The notes under the pieces were generated by a model. That model was not told the origin of the DNA. It saw only the letters and a list, made by a program, of their open reading frames with translations, and ran no database searches. The position numbers and the translations under genes were made by a program. From Hydrogenothermaceae bacterium (GTDB taxonomy: Bacteria > Aquificota > Aquificia > Aquificales > Hydrogenothermaceae), in NCBI GenBank assembly GCA_026985705.1, contig JALSPY010000276.1, forward strand, positions 1 to 7,287: a stretch of DNA of 7,287 nucleotides, in the 5' to 3' direction. Each line of letters starts with the position of its first letter. Within the stretch, counting starts at the first letter, position 1. Of the stretch, positions 1-6,325 are shown in pieces.

Positions 1-1001
1 AAAAGCCCTTTAAGTAAAAGCTTTAAATCATCATCTATATGCTCTGGTATAGGAATATTTTTAACAGTTAATTGATACATAATATTCTGCATATTTAATC
101 CTTTTAATGGGTTCCTATCAAGTAATTCCAGAATTATCATTCCCAAAGACCAGTAATCGGCACTCTTTCCAACAACTCCAGTGAAAGCCTCAGGTGCAGA
201 GTATATTGGAGTTCCTTTAACGGTAGTCATTTTTTTAGATAAACCTTCATCTAAAACTGAAGATATACCAAAATCTGAGAAAACTATATTAAAAGGTCTT
301 ACGCTTCTAACCAAAAGGTTGGAGGGTTTTAAATCCCTGTGTATTATGTTTTTACTGTGGAGAGCTTTTAATCCTTCATTTATTTCATAAATTATCAATT
401 TTAGTAGAGTTTTTGTTAAATTTTTTCCTTTTAAAAACTGTTTCAAATTTCCATATTTAGCATACTCTAAAAGCTCATACCATCTTCCAGTTGTTTTGTC
501 TTTTCCGTATTCATAAAGTTTTATTACATATTTGGGGATTTCTTCTGTTATTTCTTTTATCTTCTTTAAAACTTCCGGTTTTGGCTCCATTCCCCTTCTG
601 TACAGTTTTAAAACTCTATACTCATCTTCCCTTTTAACAAGGTATATATCAGCCTCTCCACCTTCAGCTGGAAATTCCTTTATAACATTCCAATCTTTAA
701 ATCTGCTTAATGTTCCAGTTTGGGTTATTTCGGTTAGTAATGGAGAAGGTGTTTCAATTCTTTTTCGTTTTGGAACATGTGTTTCAACTACAGTTTCATC
801 ATCTTTATCTCTCTCTATATTGAATGGAGTTTCTAAAATAGTTTTATCAGATGATTTAGGTTTTATTATTTCTGTTTTATCTTCTGATAAAATACTTTTT
901 TTATTTAGGACAGTTTTATCCCCTTCTATAACCGTTTTTTCATCATCGAAAAACTCCTTACCCGTATTCTCATTTTTTTTTCCTTTAAAAAACCAAACCA
1001 T
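1..1001 (-). CDS. Serine/threonine protein kinase (eukaryotic-like, Hanks type), C-terminus cut by window edge
   Basis: This gene transfers phosphate from ATP to Ser/Thr of protein targets. I translated 333 residues from ATG at 1001; no stop is reached before the left edge. Residues 1-100 form a charged, probably disordered tail with five Thr motifs. The kinase domain starts near residue 104. It shows a nucleotide loop (GGEADIYLV, 114-122), the likely ATP lysine K132, the catalytic loop HRDLKPSN (221-228, base D223), DFG (243-245), an activation loop with T259/T260, APE (269-271) and DYWSLG (282-287). All key catalytic residues are present, so it should be active. No membrane segment is seen in the visible part, so it is probably cytoplasmic, unlike PrkC/PknB. 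The gene follows the coiled-coil gene by 16 bp, with GGAG 9 nt before the ATG, implying co-transcription with it and with the PP2C gene upstream. The glycine loop is not the classical GxGxxG. Targets are unknown. Confidence 0.95.
   Translation of the reverse strand, partial: MVWFFKGKKNENTGKEFFDDEKTVIEGDKTVLNKKSILSEDKTEIIKPKSSDKTILETPFNIERDKDDETVVETHVPKRKRIETPSPLLTEITQTGTLSRFKDWNVIKEFPAEGGEADIYLVKREDEYRVLKLYRRGMEPKPEVLKKIKEITEEIPKYVIKLYEYGKDKTTGRWYELLEYAKYGNLKQFLKGKNLTKTLLKLIIYEINEGLKALHSKNIIHRDLKPSNLLVRSVRPFNIVFSDFGISSVLDEGLSKKMTTVKGTPIYSAPEAFTGVVGKSADYWSLGMIILELLDRNPLKGLNMQNIMYQLTVKNIPIPEHIDDDLKLLLKGL
780..947 (-). other. Five-fold threonine motif repeat in the kinase N-terminal tail
   Basis: Residues 19-74 of the kinase contain five copies of an acidic residue, then K or E, then T, then mostly aliphatic residues: EKTVIE, DKTVLN, DKTEII, DKTILE and DETVVE, with Thr at 23, 30, 43, 54 and 70. 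Codons differ between copies (for example ACG, ACT and ACA for Thr), so this is not a recent DNA duplication, and the pattern appears to be kept at protein level. Such motifs are plausible autophosphorylation sites and phosphothreonine ligands for FHA domains, but that role is inferred. Confidence 0.6.
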
Positions 1002-1017
1002 ACTTTATATCTCCAAC

Positions 1018-2448
1018 TTATTCTATTTTTCTCTGTTGTTTAATTTCTATCTTTTTCTCTTTTTTTCTCTTTAATAGCTCATAAATTTCACTTGCTATCT
1101 CATAATAGATTTTGTCTATATTAGGCTCAACGATAAGTTTAGGCTCCATCTCAACTCCATTTTTTTCCATTACAGTTAAAAGTTTGTTATAATCAGAGCA
1201 CCATTCCTTCGCTTTTTCTACATCTCTAATCTTTTCATATTCACTTATTGTTGCTAATTCTCTCTCATCTGCGACTAGTCGTGTAAATCTAGTTATTAGT
1301 TTATTTCCTTCAAGTTTTATAGCTAACTTATACTCATCACCTAAAGGAGTGTCTAAATATGTAATATTCCCCTTTAAAAGTTTTATATCCGTTGTTTCAT
1401 CCTTTTCAAATTTATAACCTAACTCTTCAAATGACTTCTTTAACTTATCTATAACTTCCTTTTTCTTTTTTTCTTGAGATGTTAAAACTATATATTCCTC
1501 GTAAAACTCAGAAAATTCCTCACTGGAGATATACTTTTGTTTTAAAAGTTTTTCTCCTTTATCCTTCAATTCATTAATAGTTGTCTTCTCTATCATTCTT
1601 TCAATATCTTCTTTATAAATCTTTGTTAATGTAATTTTCTGTCTTAATTTTTTATATTCAAGTTTCAACTTTTCTACTAAACTCTCTAACCGGCTTTTAT
1701 CTGATGAGTTTTCGACTTGGCTTACTAATGGCTCTAAATACTCATAAGTATCCTTATCTAACTTTTTAATCATATCAATATATGAATTTAACTCAAGTTT
1801 GAATTTGTCAAGTTTTTCATTCTCTTGATATATCTTCTCAAGTTTATCCGAAGTATCTCTTAAAGTTATCTTTGGTTCTCCCTGAATATGCTTTTTTATT
1901 TCCTCTTTCCTTTTATCTTTATCTTTTATTGTTTTTAATCTAGGAAGCGTTTTAAGAATTCTTTCAAAAGCTTCAATAAAGTTTTGCTCTTTTATCAGCT
2001 TGTAAAGGTCAGATTTCAGTTTTAAAAATTCTTCTTTTAATTTCGGGTCTTTAGGTTCCCCTATTTCTTTTAATTCTGCTATCAAATTTAATAATGCTTC
2101 TTTCTTTTTATCTGTATCTAAAACATACTCAGCTATTTTTCTCTTTATCTTTAAAGCTTCCTCATTAAAATCCTTAACCCAGTTTTCCAAAATTTTTTCA
2201 TGATAGGGAGTTTTGGCTATATCAAGAGTATAAAGACTTAAATACTGTTCCTTTTTAAACTTTAAAGTTTGGATATCATCTATCACAAGTTTTTCTAAAT
2301 TTGGATACTTTTCAGAAAATTTTTTTACTCTATTTTCTATAGAATTTATAACATCTTCAAAATTTTCTTTTAACCATTTTTTGTTATATTTATATTGCTC
2401 TTCCGGTGAAAGTTTGTTTTTTATCCAAGAGATAGTAATACTACTCAT
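1018..2448 (-). CDS. Coiled-coil protein of unknown function in a kinase/phosphatase operon
   Basis: I do not recognise this 476-residue protein by name. Residues 1 to about 335 are very rich in Lys, Glu and Leu with few Gly or Pro, and should form long alpha helices with coiled-coil stretches. Residues of about 340-450 look different: an ELGYKF segment (342-347), beta-strand-like stretches through about 395, then a helix with a Trp-Cys pair (416-417) and an acidic end. This reads as a compact alpha/beta domain. A Lys-rich tail closes the protein. There is no signal peptide or membrane helix, so it should be cytoplasmic. ATG at 2448 has a good GAGGAG site about 8 nt upstream. It lies between the PP2C gene (58 bp upstream) and the kinase gene (16 bp downstream), so it is likely their substrate, scaffold or adaptor; this is inferred from position only. 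Homology to a generic filament or SMC-like protein cannot be excluded, but no ATPase motif is present. Confidence 0.85.
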   Translation of the reverse strand: MSSITISWIKNKLSPEEQYKYNKKWLKENFEDVINSIENRVKKFSEKYPNLEKLVIDDIQTLKFKKEQYLSLYTLDIAKTPYHEKILENWVKDFNEEALKIKRKIAEYVLDTDKKKEALLNLIAELKEIGEPKDPKLKEEFLKLKSDLYKLIKEQNFIEAFERILKTLPRLKTIKDKDKRKEEIKKHIQGEPKITLRDTSDKLEKIYQENEKLDKFKLELNSYIDMIKKLDKDTYEYLEPLVSQVENSSDKSRLESLVEKLKLEYKKLRQKITLTKIYKEDIERMIEKTTINELKDKGEKLLKQKYISSEEFSEFYEEYIVLTSQEKKKKEVIDKLKKSFEELGYKFEKDETTDIKLLKGNITYLDTPLGDEYKLAIKLEGNKLITRFTRLVADERELATISEYEKIRDVEKAKEWCSDYNKLLTVMEKNGVEMEPKLIVEPNIDKIYYEIASEIYELLKRKKEKKIEIKQQRKIE

Positions 2449-2507
2449 TTTTAAATCTCCTCTTTTAAATAAAGAAATACGCCAGGTAAAAATTTACATA
2501 CTTTATT

Positions 2508-3260
2508 TTAAATCTTTAAAATAACAAAAGTTATGTTATCTTTTAAAACTTTATCCTGTAAACTTTTAAGTATCTTATCGGAGATTTTTCTTATATCATC
2601 ACTGTTAAAAATTTCTTCTAGTTCTTCCTCCTCAAAAACCTCCCAAAAACCGTCTGAGCATATAATAAATATATCTCCTTCTCTAAACTTTATTTTCTTT
2701 GTAAAAATCTGAAGTTCTGTTTGATAGTCATCACCAACAACTGCAGAGGTTAAAATATTTCTGTTGGGAAAATTTTTTGCTTCAAACTCGTTTAGATAAC
2801 CTTTATCTATCAGCTCCTCTACCAATGTATGGTCTTTAGACAGTTTTCTTAAAAAATTACCTATCTTTTTATAAACTCTACAATCACCTACATTAAATAT
2901 AATTATATAATCAGAATATTTTATTAATCCTGCAACAGCAGTTCCTAATCCGTAAGCCTCAGGATTTTTATCCTTGTAATACTCTATCAAGTTCCTTGCC
3001 TTTTCTAAACTTTCTTTAAGTTTTTCTTCTGTTCTAGGTTTTTCTCTTCTCAAAACTTCAAGGGTTATTTTAGCGGCAACTTCTCCTTTCTCATGTCCAC
3101 CCATTCCATCGGCTACTGCAACTATCAAATAATCATCCTCTATTTCTAAAAATTTAACTTCATCAAAAGAAACTTCAGAAAACAAATTATCTTGGATTAA
3201 GATTGCATCTTCATTATTCCCTCTGAGATGACCGATATTAGTAAAAAAGGCAATTTCCAT
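2508..3260 (-). CDS. PP2C-family (PPM) serine/threonine protein phosphatase
   Basis: This is a metal-dependent phosphatase that removes phosphate from Ser/Thr of proteins and probably counteracts the kinase encoded two genes downstream. Its 250 residues match a stand-alone catalytic domain of the PrpC/Stp type. Motifs appear in family order: RGNNEDA (13-19), VADGMGGH (49-56), GLGTAVAG (104-111), GDCRVY (125-130, where most members have GDSR), SKDHTLV (141-147), CSDGFW (201-206) and DNITFVI (241-247). The metal ligands E17/D18, D51, G52, D203 and D241 are present, so it should be active. No membrane or extra sensory domain is seen. ATG at 3260 has AAGGAG about 11 nt upstream. The 198-bp spacer before it suggests its own promoter and makes it the first gene of the phosphatase, coiled-coil, kinase unit. 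The symbol prpC/stp would be a guess, so none is given. Confidence 0.96.
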   Translation of the reverse strand: MEIAFFTNIGHLRGNNEDAILIQDNLFSEVSFDEVKFLEIEDDYLIVAVADGMGGHEKGEVAAKITLEVLRREKPRTEEKLKESLEKARNLIEYYKDKNPEAYGLGTAVAGLIKYSDYIIIFNVGDCRVYKKIGNFLRKLSKDHTLVEELIDKGYLNEFEAKNFPNRNILTSAVVGDDYQTELQIFTKKIKFREGDIFIICSDGFWEVFEEEELEEIFNSDDIRKISDKILKSLQDKVLKDNITFVILKI

Positions 3261-3280
3261 TATAAATATTTCTCCTTTTC

Positions 3281-3339
3281 AGTTTACATATAATTAAATA
3301 TATTTATATCAATTAGCAATTATAAGCAATTTGTAAACT
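3281..3339 (-). promoter_or_regulatory. Possible promoter/operator region of the PP2C-coiled-coil-kinase unit
   Basis: Reading the minus strand, a perfect TATAAT lies at 3324-3319, but the matching -35 position is poor. Around it sit a direct repeat of AATTGCT spaced 10 bp apart (plus-strand copies at 3315-3321 and 3325-3331) and a 7-bp inverted repeat with arms AGTTTAC (3281-3287) and GTAAACT (3333-3339). Repeats with one helical turn spacing next to a -10 box can be regulator sites. In DNA this AT-rich chance is a serious alternative. Confidence 0.3.
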
Positions 3340-3435
3340 TGGAAGAAAACTCACAGTATTTACCGAATTAAAATACTTTAAAAAAAATATAAATTTAAAA
3401 CTGGGATAAGCAAAACAGTTTTTATAAAACTTAAT

Positions 3436-3472
3436 AAAAAAATAAAAAAAGAAAAAAATTACTTATTTTTTT
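3436..3472 (-). terminator. Possible AT-only intrinsic terminator after ppa
   Basis: On the minus strand, the last codons of ppa carry a run of seven A, and the stop is followed by three runs of seven T separated by single bases (3458-3436). The A run and the first T run can form an 8-bp stem with a 5-base loop (arms 3465-3472 and 3452-3459), followed by the remaining T tracts. The stem has no GC pair and would be weak in a thermophile, so the assignment is tentative. Confidence 0.3.
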
Positions 3473-3989
3473 GATAATTTTCTATAGATTTTTGTATTTC
3501 CTCTAGTGCATCTTTTAATGGTTTAAAACTTTTTACTTTAACCCATTTCCCCTTTTCTAACTCTTTGTAATGCTCAAAGAAATGTTTAATTTTTTCTCTT
3601 ATGGCTTCAGGAATATCAGATATATCTTTGATGTTATCAAAAGATCTGTCTAATTTAGATACGGGAACAGCTATAATTTTCGTATCTATACCAGCCTCGT
3701 CTTCCATTTCTAACATTCCTATAGGTCTACATCTTATTACACTTCCGGGAACTACAGCTTCTGAAGAAATTACTAATACATCTGTAGGGTCTCCATCATC
3801 TGCAAGTGTGTTAGGAATAAATCCATAGTTAAATGGATAATACATAGCAGTAAATAAAAATCTATCTACAAAGATAGCTCCACTTTCTTTATCCACTTCA
3901 TACTTAATTCCACTACCCTGTGGAATTTCAACAACAACATAAATATCTTCAGGAGGATTTTTCCCTACTGGTATTTTGCTTATATCCAT
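3459..3989 (-). CDS. ppa: Inorganic pyrophosphatase, family I (soluble)
   Basis: This enzyme hydrolyses pyrophosphate to two phosphates in the cytoplasm, pulling forward tRNA charging, DNA and RNA synthesis. Its 176 residues equal the length of the E. coli enzyme, to which it is visibly very similar along the whole chain. The substrate-binding [11 protein letters not shown] segment (21-31), the signature [10 protein letters not shown] (64-73) and the acidic pair in EDEAGIDTK (96-104) are intact; metal-binding D65, D67, D70, D97 and D102 are all present. ATG at 3989 is preceded by a strong AGAGGTGA site about 5 nt away. The gene follows the small membrane-protein gene by 36 bp on the same strand, so both may be co-transcribed, possibly with glyQ and rsgA. 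T tracts directly after its stop may end this transcript. The family assignment is secure. Confidence 0.98.
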   Translation of the reverse strand: MDISKIPVGKNPPEDIYVVVEIPQGSGIKYEVDKESGAIFVDRFLFTAMYYPFNYGFIPNTLADDGDPTDVLVISSEAVVPGSVIRCRPIGMLEMEDEAGIDTKIIAVPVSKLDRSFDNIKDISDIPEAIREKIKHFFEHYKELEKGKWVKVKSFKPLKDALEEIQKSIENYQKNK

Positions 3990-4025
3990 AAGCTCACCTC
4001 TTTAAAGTTTAGTGTATAGATAAAA

Positions 4026-4406
4026 TTATAAGTCAAACTTCCTTCTTTCTGCCTCATCTATTTTTTCCTGTTTTTTAAAAACCTCTACATTTTTCTTCTC
4101 TATATAATCCTGTTTTTTGTATACATATCTAAATGTTATTACATATCCTACAAAAGATACTGAGTGGAAAATAACTTGGACTGGACTTAATAACCCTTCA
4201 TCAAAAATAAGACTTAAAATTTCTGATATCACTATTGAAAAAGCTAGGAATAAAAATGTAATCCCATATAATAGAGTTATTCTTCTGTTGAGAATATAAT
4301 CTTCTTCTGTGTAGTACTCATTAGAGTATATTTTAGATTTGGAGCTTTTCTCTATTTTATCCTCTGAAATTAAATCTTTTTCTAGTTTTTCAACAAGCTC
4401 AGACAT
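4026..4406 (-). CDS. Small two-helix membrane protein of unknown function
   Basis: I do not recognise this 126-residue protein. Residues 1-42 are charged and Tyr-rich, without a signal peptide. Two hydrophobic segments follow, about 43-67 and 73-92, joined by a short acidic loop (DEG, 69-71); the first carries one acidic residue (E62). Residues 93-126 are strongly charged and probably helical. Basic residues R41/R42 before the first helix and R93, K97, K98 after the second place both ends in the cytoplasm by the positive-inside rule. ATG at 4406 has AGGAGA about 7-8 nt upstream. The gene lies 68 bp after rsgA and 36 bp before ppa on the same strand. A role at the membrane linked to these housekeeping genes cannot be deduced. 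Good start signals and composition like its neighbours support a real gene. Confidence 0.8.
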   Translation of the reverse strand: MSELVEKLEKDLISEDKIEKSSKSKIYSNEYYTEEDYILNRRITLLYGITFLFLAFSIVISEILSLIFDEGLLSPVQVIFHSVSFVGYVITFRYVYKKQDYIEKKNVEVFKKQEKIDEAERRKFDL

Positions 4407-4442
4407 ATCACATTCTCCTATGAAGAGTTATTAATCTTAATA

Positions 4443-4474
4443 ATTATAGTGTAGTTTAATAATAATAGTTTCAA
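4443..4474 (-). promoter_or_regulatory. Possible promoter for the membrane protein and ppa
   Basis: On the minus strand, TTGAAA (4474-4469) directly follows the rsgA stop, and a perfect TATAAT lies at 4448-4443. The spacer is 20 bp, longer than the 17 bp optimum, so strength is doubtful. If used, it would give the membrane protein and ppa expression independent of glyQ-rsgA. Confidence 0.3.
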
Positions 4475-5341
4475 TTAATTTTCATCTTTTATAATTTTTA
4501 AATAACTTCTGTATCTCTCCTCTGATATTTCTCCCTTTTCCACAGCTAATTTAACCTCGCATCCCGGCTCGTTTATATGCATACAGTTTGGAAATTTACA
4601 GCTATATCTTAAGAATTCTCTAAAGTAGTTTCTTATATCCCTCTTATCTAAAAAGTATAGTGCATCTACGCTTGAAAAACCGGGAGTATCTCCCACAAAT
4701 GATTTATCTCCAAATGGGAAAAGTTTTACTCCTGTAGTTGTATGCCTTCCTCTCTTTAGTTTCTTGCTTATCTCTCCTGTTTCAAGCTCAACACCTATCA
4801 GTTTAGAAAGGATTGAGCTTTTACCTACTCCTGAAGCTCCAGCAAAAACGGAAATTGTTCCCGCTAAATAGTCGGTAAGTTTATCTATTCCCTCACCTGT
4901 TGAGGCACTAACCTTCAAAACATCGTATCCTGCATCTGTGTATATCTTTTCCCATCTCTTTAACTCTTTTAATCCTTCCTCATCTAACAAATCTATTTTA
5001 TTAAAAACAATTATCGGGTCTGATTTTAAGTATTCATAAACAACTAAAAGATTATCAACTAAAAAGTTATCAAAATCTGGAAATTTAATTGTTGAAACTA
5101 TCATAACTTTATCAACATTTGCAACCGGAGGTCTCTTTAAGAAATTTTTTCTTTTCTCAATATCTTCTATGGTAAATGTATTTTTATCAACTATCTCACC
5201 TAAAACAAAATCTCCTGCATATATTTTTGTTTTTTTTAAAACTTTTTTTCTCGGAAAACCTCTATATGTTTCCCCTGTATCAAGTATATAAACCCCTATC
5301 ATCTGGGCTTCCCTATCTATCACAATACCTCTTTTCATCAT
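4475..5341 (-). CDS. rsgA: Ribosome small subunit-dependent GTPase RsgA (YjeQ/YloQ/CpgA)
   Basis: RsgA is a circularly permuted GTPase that binds the 30S subunit and helps its late maturation. The 288 residues show an N-terminal OB-fold region (about 1-70), then GTPase motifs in permuted order: G4 NKID (114-117), G5-like SAS (145-147), G1 GASGVGKSS (168-176), a Thr-rich G2 switch GRHTTTG (198-204) and G3 DTPG (218-221). The C-terminal zinc site is C248-x4-C253-x-H255-x5-C261. It lacks the long N- and C-terminal extensions of the E. coli protein and resembles the shorter Gram-positive and thermophile forms. Two ATG codons stand in tandem (5341 and 5338); the first is used here, with AGAGG inside the end of glyQ about 9 nt upstream. 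It begins one base after the glyQ stop, so translation is probably coupled. Confidence 0.97.
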   Translation of the reverse strand: MMKRGIVIDREAQMIGVYILDTGETYRGFPRKKVLKKTKIYAGDFVLGEIVDKNTFTIEDIEKRKNFLKRPPVANVDKVMIVSTIKFPDFDNFLVDNLLVVYEYLKSDPIIVFNKIDLLDEEGLKELKRWEKIYTDAGYDVLKVSASTGEGIDKLTDYLAGTISVFAGASGVGKSSILSKLIGVELETGEISKKLKRGRHTTTGVKLFPFGDKSFVGDTPGFSSVDALYFLDKRDIRNYFREFLRYSCKFPNCMHINEPGCEVKLAVEKGEISEERYRSYLKIIKDEN

Positions 5342-5342
5342 C

Positions 5343-6239
5343 TTAAACAGCCTCTCTTTTCTTCTTTAAAGGAAATCCTAACTCTTCTCTATGTTTAACA
5401 AATGCTTTAGCACACTCTTTAGCTAAATTTCTTACCCTTGCTATAAATCTAGCTCTCTCATTTACGGATAAAGCTCCCCTTGCAAGTAGCAAGTTAAATA
5501 TATGGGAGCATTTTAAAGCATAATCATATGCAGGTATCGGTAAGTTCTTTTCAATTAATTTAAATCCTTCTTTTTCATACATATCAAATGTTTTGAAAAG
5601 CATATCTATATCTGCCTCTTCAAAGTTGTATATAGACCATTGTCTTTCAGCTTCTTTATATATATCTCCGTATGTAAGCCCTTCAGCCCAGATAATATCG
5701 TAAACACTGTCAACATTCTGTAAAAATGTTGCTATTCTTTCTAATCCGTATGTTATTTCAACACTTATTGTAGGTAAATCTAAACTTCCTACCTGTTGAA
5801 AGTATGTAAACTGAGTTATTTCCATTCCATCAAGCCAAACTTCCCAACCTAATCCCCATGCTCCAAGTGTTGGACTTTCCCAGTCATCTTCAACAAATCT
5901 TACATCGTGTTTTGTTAAATCAATTCCTAAAGCCTCTAAACTTTCCAGATAAATCTCCTGTGGATTTTCAGGGGCAGGTTTTAGTATCACTTGAAATTGA
6001 TAGTAATGTTGTAGTCTGTTTGGATTTTCTCCGTATCTTCCGTCCTGTGGTCTCCTTGAAGGTTCAACATAACAGACATTCCAATCCTCAGGACCTAATG
6101 TTCTTAAAAATGTTGCAGGGTTCATAGTCCCAGCACCAACCTCTATATCGTAAGGTTGCCATAGAATACATCCTTTATCGGTCCAAAATTTTTGTAAAGT
6201 CTGTATTATTTCTTGAAATGTTAAAACTTTATCAGACAT
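5343..6239 (-). CDS. glyQ: Glycyl-tRNA synthetase alpha subunit
   Basis: This is the catalytic subunit of the bacterial alpha2-beta2 glycyl-tRNA synthetase, which activates glycine with ATP and charges tRNA-Gly with the help of the beta subunit GlyS. The 298 residues are close to the usual length. The highly conserved segment [18 protein letters not shown] (57-74) carries the class II motif 2 arginines, and the region from [20 protein letters not shown] (120-139) to [11 protein letters not shown] (160-170, motif 3) is intact. ATG at 6239 is preceded by AAGAGG 7 nt away. No glyS lies in this window; the gene for the beta subunit must be elsewhere, since the downstream neighbour is rsgA. It is the first gene of the minus-strand run and shares its upstream spacer with divergent tmk. 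Confidence 0.98.
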   Translation of the reverse strand: MSDKVLTFQEIIQTLQKFWTDKGCILWQPYDIEVGAGTMNPATFLRTLGPEDWNVCYVEPSRRPQDGRYGENPNRLQHYYQFQVILKPAPENPQEIYLESLEALGIDLTKHDVRFVEDDWESPTLGAWGLGWEVWLDGMEITQFTYFQQVGSLDLPTISVEITYGLERIATFLQNVDSVYDIIWAEGLTYGDIYKEAERQWSIYNFEEADIDMLFKTFDMYEKEGFKLIEKNLPIPAYDYALKCSHIFNLLLARGALSVNERARFIARVRNLAKECAKAFVKHREELGFPLKKKREAV

Positions 6240-6272
6240 TAATAAACCTCTTAAACAAAGTTGTTTTTAATA

Positions 6273-6301
6273 ATTGTAAACTATTAAGAATAAAGTTTTA
6301 A
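6273..6301 (-). promoter_or_regulatory. Possible glyQ promoter
   Basis: On the minus strand, TTAAAA (6301-6296) and TACAAT (6278-6273) are 17 bp apart and match the sigma-70 consensus at four and five of six positions. This would start a transcript leading into glyQ. It overlaps the candidate tmk promoter on the other strand. AT-rich chance matches are possible. Confidence 0.3.
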
Positions 6302-6302
6302 T
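6274..6302 (+). promoter_or_regulatory. Possible tmk promoter
   Basis: TTGTAA (6274-6279) and TTTAAT (6297-6302) are 17 bp apart and match the -35 and -10 consensus at four and five of six positions. Transcription would begin near 6308-6310, leaving a very short leader before the GGAGA site at 6316. That position fits a GTG start at 6326 better than the upstream ATG at 6314. Confidence 0.35.
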
Positions 6303-6315
6303 TACTATCATAAAT

Positions 6316-6320
6316 GGAGA
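6316..6320 (+). promoter_or_regulatory. Ribosome binding site that decides the tmk start
   Basis: GGAGA at 6316-6320 lies 5-6 nt before the GTG at 6326. The alternative ATG at 6314 overlaps this site and has no purine-rich site of its own upstream. The protein from GTG begins with GKFIVFEGIDG, the usual beginning for thymidylate kinases. Confidence 0.6.
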
Positions 6321-6325
6321 TTGCA

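Noticed and set aside
181..390. Plus-strand open frame of 69 codons
   Set aside because: Shadow of the kinase catalytic domain, which carries HRD and DFG in the opposite strand here.
532..1074. Plus-strand open frame of 180 codons, rich in Ser, Phe and Leu
   Set aside because: It lies opposite the kinase and the end of the coiled-coil gene. Its composition is what the reverse of Lys/Glu-rich coding gives, and the minus-strand frame shows clear kinase motifs.
2467..2508. Inverted repeat AAATAAAG/CTTTATTT in the spacer between the PP2C and coiled-coil genes, with a small inner palindrome
   Set aside because: The arms are pure AT apart from one pair and the loop is 26 bases; no T tract follows in a useful position, and it is likely chance in an AT-rich spacer.
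3397..3422. 7-bp inverted repeat AAAACTG/CAGTTTT with a 12-base loop downstream of ppa
   Set aside because: The stem is short with only two GC pairs, the loop is large and the following T run is weak, so I do not call it a terminator.
3601..3828. Plus-strand open frame of 75 codons
   Set aside because: Shadow of ppa, whose metal-binding motifs are encoded in this stretch on the minus strand.
4117..4299. Plus-strand open frame of 60 codons
   Set aside because: Lies opposite the two-helix membrane-protein gene, which has a better ribosome site and longer frame.
5858..6127. Plus-strand open frame of 89 codons
   Set aside because: Shadow of the conserved motif 2 region of glyQ.
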